Assembly: GCF_007830515.1 (NCBI RefSeq)
Contig: NZ_VLKT01000017.1
Location: 1 to 64,000, forward strand
Source of the DNA: Mesorhizobium tianshanense
GTDB lineage: Bacteria > Pseudomonadota > Alphaproteobacteria > Rhizobiales > Rhizobiaceae
Direction: 5' to 3'
DNA length: 64,000 bases
In this document: positions 8,360-17,260 of the stretch, piece after piece
Position numbering within the stretch: position 1 is the first letter of the stretch
Layout of the letters: every line of letters begins with the position of its first letter
Notes under the pieces: generated by a model
Told to the model about the DNA's origin: nothing
The model's input: only the letters and a program-made list of their open reading frames with translations
The model's database searches: none
Position numbers and translations under genes: made by a program

Positions 8360-9465
8360 TGTGCGGCCTTTTCCGTCGACATCGTGTTCCTGACCGCGGC
8401 GCCCTGCTCGTACCAGCCCCTGCTTCGATTCACGATCCACACGACCGACAGCATGACGGGCACCTCGATAAGCACGCCGACAACCGTTGCGAGCGCGGCG
8501 CCCGAGTTCAGCCCGAACAGTGCGATCGCGGCGGCAACGGCCAGCTCGAAGAAGTTCGACGCGCCGATAAGGGCGGATGGCCCGGCCACGCAGTGCCGCT
8601 CGCCGGACATGCGGTTGAGGAGATAGGCAAGTCCGGAGTTGAAATAGACCTGGATCAGGATCGGCACCGCCAGCAGCGCGATCACCAGTGGCTGGGCAAT
8701 GATCTGCTCGCCCTGAAAGCCGAACAGCAGCACCAGCGTCGCCAGCAGGGCAAAGAGTGACAAGGGCTGCATCCTTGCGAGAAGCGCGTCGAGCGCGGCC
8801 TGCCCCTTCGTCGCCAGCAGCCGGCCTCGAACGAGTTGAGCGACGATGACCGGCAGCACAATGTAAAGTGCGACGGACAACACGAGCGTGCCCCAAGGCA
8901 CGGTGATCGCCGAAAGACCGAGCAGCAGCCCGACGATGGGCGCGAACGCGACGATCATGATCGCATCGTTCAGCGCGACCTGCGAGAGCGTGAAATTCGG
9001 CTCGCCACGCGTCAGGTTCGACCATACGAACACCATTGCCGTGCACGGGGCAGCGGCGAGAATGATCAGCCCGGCAATATAGGAATCGATCTGCGCCTTG
9101 GGCAGTAAGGGCTGGAACAGCCAGCCGACGAAGAGCCAGCCGAGCAGCGCCATGGAGAACGGTTTCACGGCCCAGTTGATGAATAGCGTCACGCCGATAC
9201 CGCGCCAATAGGTTCCGACCTTGGCAAGCGAACCGAAGTCGACGCGCAGAAGCATCGGAACGATCATCAACCAGATCAGCACGGCTACGGGAAGGTTGAC
9301 CTTCGCGACCTCCGCCGCCGCGATCGCGGAGAACGCGCCCGGCAGCAGGTGGCCAAGCGCGACACCCGCGACGATGCACAAAGCCACCCAGACCGTCAGA
9401 TAGTTTTCGACGAAACCGATACCGGGTCGCGGCGCCTCGCCCGCGTTCAGAACGTGATCTGTCAC
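8356..9465 (-). CDS. acr3: Acr3-type arsenite efflux permease
   Basis: About 369 residues with ten hydrophobic helices. VFVWSNLTRGEPNFTLSQVALND and the conserved Cys in AAPCTAMVF are typical of Acr3. It exports As(III) (and sometimes Sb(III)) driven by the membrane potential. The GTG at 9465 is chosen as start because a GAGGAGGGA ribosome binding site lies about 7 bases upstream. An ATG at 9513 would overlap the upstream arsC gene by 35 bases. The order arsR-arsC-acr3-arsC is a common rhizobial operon. Confidence 0.92.
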   Translation of the reverse strand: MTDHVLNAGEAPRPGIGFVENYLTVWVALCIVAGVALGHLLPGAFSAIAAAEVAKVNLPVAVLIWLMIVPMLLRVDFGSLAKVGTYWRGIGVTLFINWAVKPFSMALLGWLFVGWLFQPLLPKAQIDSYIAGLIILAAAPCTAMVFVWSNLTRGEPNFTLSQVALNDAIMIVAFAPIVGLLLGLSAITVPWGTLVLSVALYIVLPVIVAQLVRGRLLATKGQAALDALLARMQPLSLFALLATLVLLFGFQGEQIIAQPLVIALLAVPILIQVYFNSGLAYLLNRMSGERHCVAGPSALIGASNFFELAVAAAIALFGLNSGAALATVVGVLIEVPVMLSVVWIVNRSRGWYEQGAAVRNTMSTEKAAQ

Positions 9466-9478
9466 GATGCGTCCCTCC

Positions 9479-9985
9479 TCAACCGGCTTTCGGTAGATCG
9501 CGGCCGATTTCATCCAGCCGTTTCTGCAGGGCGAGCTTGTCGATCATGTTCATCGGCAGGCTGACGAAGATCGAGATCCGGTTGTTGAGCATGCGATAGG
9601 CTTCGGCGAAGGCCAGATGCTTTTCGGCGTCGGTGCCTTCCACGGCCGCCGGATCGGGCACGCCCCAATGCGCCGTCATCGGCTGTCCTGGCCAGACCGG
9701 GCAGGATTCATTGGCCGCGTTGTCGCAGACGGTGAAAACGAAGTTCATTTCCGGGGCGCCGGGAACCGCGAATTCCTCCCAGTCTTTCGAACGGGCGAAG
9801 GACGTGTCGTGGTTGAGGGTCTTCAAGAGTTGGAGCGCGAACGGATGGACCTCTCCCTTCGGGTGCGATCCGGCCGAATATGCCTTGAACTTGCCGGCTC
9901 CGACCCGATTGAGAATCGCTTCGGCAAGGATCGACCGTGCCGAATTGCCGGTGCAGAGAAAAAGAACGTTGTATGGCTCACTCAT
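9479..9985 (-). CDS. arsC: Arsenate reductase, low-molecular-weight phosphatase type
   Basis: A 168-residue protein starting MSEPYNVLFLCTGNSARS. The CX5R phosphatase loop C11-TGNSA-R17 is present. Further cysteines lie in TVCDNAANESCPVWPG, as in thioredoxin-coupled arsenate reductases. It is a second, unrelated arsenate reductase in the same operon as the glutaredoxin-type enzyme. The upstream in-frame ATG at 10081 lies inside arsR2 and is rejected. Confidence 0.9.
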   Translation of the reverse strand: MSEPYNVLFLCTGNSARSILAEAILNRVGAGKFKAYSAGSHPKGEVHPFALQLLKTLNHDTSFARSKDWEEFAVPGAPEMNFVFTVCDNAANESCPVWPGQPMTAHWGVPDPAAVEGTDAEKHLAFAEAYRMLNNRISIFVSLPMNMIDKLALQKRLDEIGRDLPKAG

Positions 9986-9998
9986 CGCGCATCCTCCT

Positions 9999-10331
9999 TC
10001 AACATTCGCAAGTGACAGCTTGAATGACGGGCCGGCACAGCTCCGGCGCACCGTTGCAGCAATCCTCCATGAGATAGGCAAGCAGGTCGCGGAAGCCGGT
10101 CATGTCGGCGACGTAGCGGATCGTCCGGCCGTCGCGCTCGGCACGCACGAGGCCGGCATGGTCGAGGACCTTCAGGTGCGCCGACATGGTGTTCTGCACC
10201 GTATCGAGGCGCGAGGCGATCTCGCCGGCTGGCACGCCGTCTGCACCCGCCCGGACCAGGAGACGAAACACCTCGAGCCTGGTGTCCTGGCCAAGGGCTG
10301 CCAATGCAAGAAGGGCGGTGTTCTTATCCAT
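9999..10331 (-). CDS. arsR: ArsR-family metalloregulator 2
   Basis: A 110-residue ArsR/SmtB repressor. ALAALGQDTRLEVFRLL opens the winged helix and TVQNTMSAHLKVLDHAGLV is the recognition region. C-terminal cysteines EDCCNGAPELC and VTCEC probably bind As(III). It heads the arsC-acr3-arsC operon. Its promoter lacks the TTCGA-N6-TCGAA motif of the other regulator, so the two repressors appear to have separate targets. Confidence 0.88.
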   Translation of the reverse strand: MDKNTALLALAALGQDTRLEVFRLLVRAGADGVPAGEIASRLDTVQNTMSAHLKVLDHAGLVRAERDGRTIRYVADMTGFRDLLAYLMEDCCNGAPELCRPVIQAVTCEC

Positions 10332-10341
10332 GTATCTTTAA

Positions 10342-10357
10342 ATCCGGAATTATGGAT
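10342..10357. promoter_or_regulatory. Imperfect palindrome upstream of arsR2
   Basis: ATCCGGAATTATGGAT, with ATCC/GGAT arms and a central AATT, lies 10 bases upstream of the arsR2 ATG. It is a plausible but unproven operator for arsR2. Confidence 0.4.
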
Positions 10358-10453
10358 GTATACGGCGAACATATGACAGCCGGATGACACGGGCAAGCAG
10401 TTCATCATCTTCACCCGCAATTGTTCAGCGCGGGGAAATATGGCGCACGTTCT

Positions 10454-11980
10454 TCACTGCGTCACAGGCTTCGACGCCAGGCGCGGGCCGGTCTTGACGT
10501 CGTCGATCTCGGGCTTCGCGGTATCGATTGTGCCATCCCAGCCGCCGCCGAGCGCCTTGTTGAGGGCGATGTAGTCGGTCGCAATTGCAATGCGGCTTTG
10601 CAGCAGATCGTCCTCGGCCGAATAGAGCGATCGTTCGGTGTCCAGCACATCGAGAAGGCTCGTTTCCCCAGACTTGTAAAGAGTACGCGCGATGCGCGCG
10701 GCGTCGCCATAGGATTTCGCCGAGGAGGCAAGCTTGGAATTCCGGATTCGCTCCTGGCGCAGCGAAACGAGTGCGTTTTCCACGTCCTCGAGCGCCGTCA
10801 GCACGGACGATCTGTAGGCGATGAAATACTGATCGCGCTGGGCTCTCGCCACCTCGACGGCGGCCTTCAACTGGCCACCGTTGAACACCGGCACGCTGAG
10901 CGTCGGCCCGAAGGACCAGCCGATCGTGGAATTCTTGCCGAGATCGCCGACTTTGAAGGCGGTCGTGTCGATGTCTCCCGTCAGACTCACGCTGGGATAG
11001 CGAGCCGCCTCAGCCTGGCCGATCTTGGCGGTATATTGCGCATACTGCCGCTCCGCCATACGGACGTCGGGGCGGGAGAGTAGAATGTCGGCGGGAATCC
11101 CGGTCGGGATGGGCAGACGCGGCGTTGGTATCGGCGCAACGCGCTTCAGCCGCTCGGTCAGTACCGCTGGCGGGCGTCCCGTGAGCACGGAAAGCCTCTG
11201 CACCGCTTCGGCATAGCTTGCCTCCAGCGTCGGAACGTCGGCTTCCGTGCTGCTTGCCTGCCCCATCGCCTTCGCAACATCCGCCGCCGTCGACATGCCG
11301 GCTTGCTGCATGGTGCGGGTGAGCGCTGCGGTTTGCATTTGCGACGCGGCTGCACGCCGGGCGAGGCCAATGCGCGCCTGATAGCCGCGCGCCTCGGCAT
11401 AATAGGATGCAACATCGCCGATCAGGGTGAGAAGCGTCGAACGAAGCTCTTCCTCGGACGCATCCATCCCGTAGCGGGCGGCTTCGACGTTCCTGCGATT
11501 GGCCCCGAACAGGTCGAGCTCCCAACTGGCGTCGAAGCCGGCCTGGTACTGGCTATAGGCATCGCTGGCGGTTCCGCTCGATGTGGACGAGCTGTCCTTG
11601 TTACGGGTCGCGGACCCGGAGCCGTCGACGGACGGGAACAATGTGCCGGCGCTCTGTCGATAGCTGGCGCGCGCCTCGCGAATCTTGGCTTTCGCGGTGG
11701 CAACGTCGAGATTGCCGGTAACCGCCTCGTCGACAAGCGCATTCAGCTGGGGATCACGCAGGCGCTGCCACCATTTCGACAATTGCGGCGGCTTGACGGG
11801 CTTTGACGATTTCTGGCCGCTCCATATCGCCGGCATCGCCAGAATTGGTTTCCGATAGTCCGGGCCGACGACGCATCCCGCAAGCGCTGTCGCGGTCAGC
11901 ATCAGGACAGCAATTCGCATCCCTGCCGGTGTTCTCGCGGACGCTCCTGCCGTCGAGCCGACTCGGCCTTCATTTCTCAT
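10454..11980 (-). CDS. NodT-type outer membrane efflux lipoprotein
   Basis: About 508 residues. A lipobox (TATALAGC) follows the hydrophobic segment at residues 21-36. CVVGPDYRKP after the lipidated Cys is the classic start of NodT/OprM-like factors. Two internal TolC-type repeats follow, the second with LEDVENAL and ARTLYKSGETSLLDVLDTERSL. The ATG at 11980 is preferred because GAGGG sits 7 bases upstream. It is the last gene of the RND operon and would form the outer membrane channel of the pump. Confidence 0.88.
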   Translation of the reverse strand: MRNEGRVGSTAGASARTPAGMRIAVLMLTATALAGCVVGPDYRKPILAMPAIWSGQKSSKPVKPPQLSKWWQRLRDPQLNALVDEAVTGNLDVATAKAKIREARASYRQSAGTLFPSVDGSGSATRNKDSSSTSSGTASDAYSQYQAGFDASWELDLFGANRRNVEAARYGMDASEEELRSTLLTLIGDVASYYAEARGYQARIGLARRAAASQMQTAALTRTMQQAGMSTAADVAKAMGQASSTEADVPTLEASYAEAVQRLSVLTGRPPAVLTERLKRVAPIPTPRLPIPTGIPADILLSRPDVRMAERQYAQYTAKIGQAEAARYPSVSLTGDIDTTAFKVGDLGKNSTIGWSFGPTLSVPVFNGGQLKAAVEVARAQRDQYFIAYRSSVLTALEDVENALVSLRQERIRNSKLASSAKSYGDAARIARTLYKSGETSLLDVLDTERSLYSAEDDLLQSRIAIATDYIALNKALGGGWDGTIDTAKPEIDDVKTGPRLASKPVTQ

Positions 11981-12111
11981 ACGTCTACCCTCAATTCCGA
12001 TTTGACTGTTGCTTGCCACCGGCATCCGCCGGCGCGTCCACCAGCGTTTCGCAGACTCGGCGGTGAGGCGGCGAAGGAAACGGCGGCGGGCTTTCGTGAC
12101 CGGCGTTCCGA

Positions 12112-15100
12112 TTACACCTTTTCGGTGCGAGCGCTCGGCAGCTCAGTTGCTGCCTCCGCATCGGATCGTTCCACCAGCAGCTTGCGCAGATGGCGGCTAA
12201 GCAGGCGCTGGATGTCGTCCATGAAGGTGTAGACCACCGGCACGTAGATCAGGCTGAGCACGGTCGAGGACAGCAACCCGCCGATAACGGCAATGGCCAT
12301 CGGCGCCCGCGTCTCGGCATCGGCGCCGATGCCGAGCGCGATCGGCAGCATGCCGGCGCCCATGGCGATCGACGTCATGACGATCGGACGCGCCCGCTTG
12401 CGGGCGGCATCGATTAGCGCCTCGAAACGGCTCATGCCGCGTTCCCGTTCGGCGATCAGCGCATACTCGACCAGCAGGATCGAGTTCTTCGCGGCGATCC
12501 CCATCAGCATCAACAGGCCGATCAGCGGCGATATGCCAAGCGCCTTGCCGGTGATCAGCATGAAGCCGAGCGCACCGCCAACCGAGAGCGGCAGCGCGAC
12601 CAGGATTGTCACCGGCTGCACGAAGCTCCGGAACAGAAGCACCAGCGTCAGGTACATCAGCAGGATGCCTGCGGCGATTGCCGTGGCAAATCCGCTGAAC
12701 AGTTCCTGCATGCGGGCAGCATCACCGCGCGCCAGTTCATGCACGCCCTCGGGCAGGTTCTGCATTGCCGGCAGGGCGCGGATCGCGGTGGTCGCCTCGC
12801 CGAGGGTGATGCCGGAAAGATCCGCTTCGACGGTGGCGCTGCGGCTGCGATCCACCCGCGCAATGCTGTTCGGGCCGGCGCTGAAGCTGATGTCGGCGAT
12901 CGCGGCAAGCGGTACCGTGCCCTTGCTGCCGGTCAGCGGCAGGATGGCGAGCTTCGAAGGATCGTCGATGGCGCCATCGGGCAAGGTCACGACAATCGAC
13001 ACCTGGCGGTCGCCGAGATTGAATTTCGGCAGGCTGGTGTCGGTATCGCCGACGGTGGCGATCTTCACCGTCTCGGCGATCTCGGTCGGGGTGATGCCAA
13101 GCTCCGCCGCCTTGGCGCTGTCGGGGCGCACGATCAGCTCCGGCTTGGTGGTCGCGGCCGTCGAGGTCGGATTACTGAGGCCGGGGACTGACTTCATCTG
13201 GTCGATCAGCGCATCGCTGGTCTGCTGCAGCGCATCGCCATTGTCACCGACCAGCGTGATCGACACCTTGGCGCCAGAGAAACCATCAGCGCCGAACTGG
13301 ATGCGGGCGCCCGCAATGTCGTTGAGCTTCGGTGAGACCGCGGCCTCGAATTCCTGCTGGCTGACCGTCCGCTCGTCGCGCGGCTTCAGATTGACGGTGA
13401 CATTGGCACTGCGCACCTCGGCCGATGTCGATCCGCGGGTCGGCCCGCCGCCCGACTCGGCCGCCGTGCCGATCGTGGCGAAGATGCTGTCGACCGCCGG
13501 TTCGCCTTCCAGGCGCCTGGTGATGTCCTGCACCACGGCCGTCGTCTGCTCGATCGTCGAGCCGGGCTGCAACTCGACCGAGATCATCGAGCGGCCACGA
13601 TCGGTCGCCGCCATGAATTCGGTCGGCAGCTGCGTCGCCAGCGCCATCGAACCGGCGAAGAAGGCGATGCCGGCAACAAGCGTGATCCAGCGATGGTCGA
13701 GCGACATGCGCAGCAGCCAGAGATAGGTCGGCACCCAGGCCGGCGTGTCCTCCTCGCTGTGACCGCCGGCGCGCACGAGGTAGGCGCCCATCAGCGGCGT
13801 CAGCATGCGCGCCACCAGCAGCGAGAACAGCACCGACACGCAAACCGCAACCGCGAAGCTGAAGAAGAATTTTCCGGGAATGCCGGGCATGAAGGCCACC
13901 GGCAGGAAGACGGCGACGATCGTGGCGGTGGTCGCCACCACGGCAAGCCCGATCTCGTCGGCGGCTTCGATCGCCGCCTGATAGGCGCTGGCGCCGGTCT
14001 GGCGCATGTGGCGCACGATATTCTCGATCTCGACGATGGCGTCGTCGACGAGGATGCCGACCACCAGCGACAAAGCCAGCAAGGTGATGTTGTTGAGCGA
14101 GATGTCGAACGCCGCCATCACCGCGAAGGTCGGAATCAGCGACAACGGCATGGCGACCGCGGATACCAGCGTCGCCCTGATGTCGCGCAGGAACAGCCAG
14201 ACGACGCCGATGGCGAGCAGCGCGCCAAGCCACAGCGCCTCGAACGCGGCATCGTAACTTTCCTGGACGAAGCCGGAAGACGAGGTGACCTCTGTGAATT
14301 TGGCTGCAACTGTCTTGGTGCCCATCTCGGCAATCGCGCCACGCGCGGCCTTGACCACGTCGATCTCGCTTGAACAGACGGACCGGTAGATGTTGAAGGC
14401 AACGACTTGCTTGCCATCGAGATAGGCGGCCTGGCGCGGCTTTTCCCAGCTGTCGACCACCGTGCCGAGGTCGGAGAGCTTGACGTCTCCGGCGCCCGCA
14501 AGCGCGATGTGTGTATCGGCCAGCGCCTCGACGGTCTGGGCACTGGCCAGCGTGCGAACCGATTGCTCCTGGCTGCCGATGGTGGTGCGGCCGCCCGGCT
14601 GATTGACGTTGATGGCAGCCAGCGTCTGGCTGACATCGCCGGCACTGATGCCGAGCGCGGCAAGGCGGTCGGGATCGAGCTCGACGCGGATGACCCGGTC
14701 AACGCCGCCCGAACGGGTGATCTTGGACACGCCATCGACGCCCAGCATCGCCTTGGCGACGTCGTTGTCGATGTACCAGCTCAGCGCGTCGGGCGACATG
14801 GCCGGCGCCTCGACCACATAGGTCAGCACCGAATTGCCTGATGCATTGACCTTCGTCACGACGGGCGTGGTGGCAGCGGCCGGCAGGCTGGACTGGACGC
14901 TGGAGACCGCGTTGCGCACGTCGTTGGTGGCCGTTTCGGGATCGGTATCGAGCGTGAATTCGACTGATGTGACCGAGGAGCCTTCGTTGAGCGCAGTCGA
15001 GACGTCGTCCAGGCTTGCCACGGCGTTCTCGATGACCTGGGCGACCTGCACTTCCATCTCGCTGGGTGCGGCGCCCGTCTGCGTCACCGTCACGGTGACC

Positions 15101-15234
15101 GTCGGCAGATCGATGTCAGGCATGTTGTTGGTTCTGAGCTGCATGAAGCCGTAAAGGCCGGCGATCGTCAGCGACAGGAACAATACGATGGTCGGAACCG
15201 GATTGCGGATCGACCAGGAGGAAATGGCGTTCAT
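12112..15234 (-). CDS. RND multidrug efflux pump subunit (HAE1 type)
   Basis: A 1040-residue inner membrane antiporter of normal length, with two large periplasmic loops and 12 helices. VVGILVDDAIVEIENI, near residue 400, carries the Asp pair of transmembrane helix 4 needed for proton relay. PLSLIPTFAVM and the second-half motif LMGIAAKNSILLVEYA are also present. It pumps hydrophobic compounds through the NodT partner. Its ATG overlaps the adaptor stop by four bases. Confidence 0.92.
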   Translation of the reverse strand: MNAISSWSIRNPVPTIVLFLSLTIAGLYGFMQLRTNNMPDIDLPTVTVTVTQTGAAPSEMEVQVAQVIENAVASLDDVSTALNEGSSVTSVEFTLDTDPETATNDVRNAVSSVQSSLPAAATTPVVTKVNASGNSVLTYVVEAPAMSPDALSWYIDNDVAKAMLGVDGVSKITRSGGVDRVIRVELDPDRLAALGISAGDVSQTLAAINVNQPGGRTTIGSQEQSVRTLASAQTVEALADTHIALAGAGDVKLSDLGTVVDSWEKPRQAAYLDGKQVVAFNIYRSVCSSEIDVVKAARGAIAEMGTKTVAAKFTEVTSSSGFVQESYDAAFEALWLGALLAIGVVWLFLRDIRATLVSAVAMPLSLIPTFAVMAAFDISLNNITLLALSLVVGILVDDAIVEIENIVRHMRQTGASAYQAAIEAADEIGLAVVATTATIVAVFLPVAFMPGIPGKFFFSFAVAVCVSVLFSLLVARMLTPLMGAYLVRAGGHSEEDTPAWVPTYLWLLRMSLDHRWITLVAGIAFFAGSMALATQLPTEFMAATDRGRSMISVELQPGSTIEQTTAVVQDITRRLEGEPAVDSIFATIGTAAESGGGPTRGSTSAEVRSANVTVNLKPRDERTVSQQEFEAAVSPKLNDIAGARIQFGADGFSGAKVSITLVGDNGDALQQTSDALIDQMKSVPGLSNPTSTAATTKPELIVRPDSAKAAELGITPTEIAETVKIATVGDTDTSLPKFNLGDRQVSIVVTLPDGAIDDPSKLAILPLTGSKGTVPLAAIADISFSAGPNSIARVDRSRSATVEADLSGITLGEATTAIRALPAMQNLPEGVHELARGDAARMQELFSGFATAIAAGILLMYLTLVLLFRSFVQPVTILVALPLSVGGALGFMLITGKALGISPLIGLLMLMGIAAKNSILLVEYALIAERERGMSRFEALIDAARKRARPIVMTSIAMGAGMLPIALGIGADAETRAPMAIAVIGGLLSSTVLSLIYVPVVYTFMDDIQRLLSRHLRKLLVERSDAEAATELPSARTEKV

Positions 15235-16397
15235 CGCGCCGTCTCCGTGCTCGATGCGGCCTGGCCGGCATCGTCCGCCGCGACGCGAACGAGATTGCCG
15301 TCATTGAGCAGGCCTGCGCCGGAGACGACGACGCGGTCGCCTTCGGCCAGCCCGGAGACAATGGCGACGCGGCCGTCCTTGCGGCTGCCGGTCTCCACCG
15401 CGCGGGCCGCGACCTTGCCGTCCTGACCGACGATGAAGACGCTTGGCTTGCCGTCGCGCCAGGTCAGCGCGCTTTCCGCGACATTGAGGACTTGTGCCGC
15501 AGACGTGGCGATCGAGACGCGGGCGAACATGCCGGGCCTGAGCCCGGAATTGTCCTGCGCCGCGACATAGACCGTACCCAGACGGGTGGTGCCGTCGACC
15601 TTCTCGGCGATCGAGCTGACCCTGCCGGAAAACGCCCTGCCGGAGGCGTCGGTAATCGTCGCCGCCTGGTCGGCGGTGATAGCAGCCAGATCCTTCTCGG
15701 GCATCTGGACGGCGACCTCGACCTTGCCGTCGCGCACAATCCTCATCAGTTCCGTGCCGGACTGAACGATGGAACCGGCGACTGCGGGCCTGGTGGAAAC
15801 CGTACCGTCGAAGGGCGAGCGGATTTCGGTCCGCGCGAGTTGTGCGGCGATGTTGTCCGCAGCAGCCTGCGCCTGAACGAGTTGTGCCCGGCTGGTCTTG
15901 ACCGTCGTCGCTCTTTCCTCGGCCGTCTCAGTGCTGATCGCGTTGCTGGCGATAAGCTTTTGGGCGCGCGCCGAAGCCGTCTCGGCCGCCTCCAATGTGG
16001 CACGCGCCTGCTCGACGGCTGCCTTCTGCTCGGCGAGCTCGGCTCTCAGAACGGTATCGTCGAGACACGCGATCACATCGCCCTTGCTGACATGATCGCC
16101 CTCGGCAACGAGAACCTCGGTCAGTTGCAGGCCGCTCGTCTGCGAACCGATCGTGGCTTCCTGCCATGCCTGAACCGTGCCGGTGGCGGTGATCGCCGAG
16201 GCGATTTCATCCTTGCGCACCTTTTCGACCGAAACTGTCAGCGAGGCAGCCTGTACAGGTGTCTTGTCCGCGGTCGCATCGGCCCCGTTCGCATCGACAG
16301 TACCGCGCCCATAGGCCTTGAGCATGGCGGCAATCGCGATGGCCAGAATGACGGCCAAAAGCAGCAGGTATTTCTTGCGCGATGATCTAGCGGCCAT
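15231..16397 (-). CDS. RND periplasmic adaptor (membrane fusion protein)
   Basis: A 388-residue protein with an N-terminal signal anchor (LLLLAVILAIAIAAML) and the barrel-sandwich halves EATIGSQTSGLQLTEVLVAEGD and RTEIRSPFDGTVSTR around a helical hairpin at about residues 115-165. It links the pump to the outer membrane factor. It is the first intact gene of the efflux operon. Upstream lies only the tail of an unknown gene whose stop overlaps this start, so the native promoter may have been lost or replaced. Confidence 0.88.
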   Translation of the reverse strand: MAARSSRKKYLLLLAVILAIAIAAMLKAYGRGTVDANGADATADKTPVQAASLTVSVEKVRKDEIASAITATGTVQAWQEATIGSQTSGLQLTEVLVAEGDHVSKGDVIACLDDTVLRAELAEQKAAVEQARATLEAAETASARAQKLIASNAISTETAEERATTVKTSRAQLVQAQAAADNIAAQLARTEIRSPFDGTVSTRPAVAGSIVQSGTELMRIVRDGKVEVAVQMPEKDLAAITADQAATITDASGRAFSGRVSSIAEKVDGTTRLGTVYVAAQDNSGLRPGMFARVSIATSAAQVLNVAESALTWRDGKPSVFIVGQDGKVAARAVETGSRKDGRVAIVSGLAEGDRVVVSGAGLLNDGNLVRVAADDAGQAASSTETAR

Positions 16398-16620
16398 GGG
16401 TCTTTTCGTCGTCGGTTGAACTGGTTTTCTCGAAATGGGGAACGCCGAGCGAAAGGCGCCAGGTGCCGAAGACGAGCCTGGTCGCTCCAGTGAAGGCCTG
16501 CAGCGACCGCAGCGCCGTCACGGTTCCGCGCCGCTGCTCAGGCGCGACCGCCATCAGCAGCCGCATCGTCACGAACATCTCCCACATGAAGTCCTCTCTC
16601 ATCGGCCCACGGCCGGTCTC
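16387..16620 (-). pseudogene. 3' fragment of an unrecognised gene, cut at a junction near 16620
   Basis: The reading frame ending at 16387 has strongly GC-biased third positions and a protein-like sequence for its last 70 or so codons (MWEMFVTMRLLMAVAPEQ, then TRLVFGTWRLSLGVPHFEK). Further upstream it only runs antisense through the response regulator. There is no ribosome binding site at its ATG. It looks like the C-terminus of a gene once cotranscribed with the adaptor, whose stop overlaps the adaptor start. I do not recognise the family. Confidence 0.4.
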
Positions 16621-17260
16621 ATCAGTCGAGGTGGCAGCGGACCGGCGCGAATGCGAGCACAGGCTGGCCACCGGCCAATTCGACCTGATCGTGCTCGACG
16701 TCATGCTGCCCGACGGCTCGGGGCTCGATATCTGCCGCGCCCTGCGTGATAGCAAACCCCACATTCCCGTTATCCTGCTGACGGCGCTGAAGGAGGATGT
16801 CGACCGCATCATCGGATTGGAGCTTGGCGCCGACGACTATCTCGGCAAGCCGTTCAACCCGCGTGAGCTGACCGCCCGCATCCGCGCCGTGCTGCGGCGC
16901 TCGGCGCAGGAGCAGGCGGCACCCGCCATGGCCCGCGTCTATCGCTTTGCCGGCTACACGATGGAGCCGGAAATCCGCCGCATTGCAAATGCCAAGGGAG
17001 AGGCGATCGAGCTGACCGGTGCGGAGTTTGACCTGCTTCAGGTCTTTGTCGACAGACCAGGCCGCGTTCTGTCGCGCGACCAGCTTCTCGATATCACGCA
17101 AGGGCGCGAGCGTGAGCCGCTCGATCGCTCCGTCGACGTGCTGATGAGCCGGCTGAGGCGCAAGCTTGGCGAGAATGCCGCAGCGCCGCTTTTCAAGACC
17201 GTGCGCAATGGCGGTTACCAGTTGACCGTCCGCGTCGAGACCGTGGACGCGCCGGCATGA
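16586..17260 (+). pseudogene. OmpR-type response regulator lacking the start of its receiver domain
   Basis: From about 16622 the protein is a normal OmpR-family regulator. FDLIVLDVMLPDGSGLDICR carries the phosphoacceptor Asp, PVILLTALKEDVDRIIG the switch Thr, and DDYLGKPFNPREL the Lys. A C-terminal winged helix ends at the stop. Before that point the first beta strand and the acidic pair that binds magnesium are missing. They are replaced by about 12 unrelated residues, and no other frame supplies them. The phosphoacceptor is thus near residue 38 instead of about 52. The gene overlaps the kinase by four bases. It is probably inactive or unregulated. Confidence 0.65.

Noticed and set aside
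7937..9379. A 480-codon minus-strand frame through acr3 into arsC
   Set aside because: Only its last 140 codons are a gene; the rest is acr3 in the wrong phase.
16463..16586. An upstream start for the response regulator
   Set aside because: The added residues do not resemble a receiver domain and lie over a better coding fragment on the other strand.
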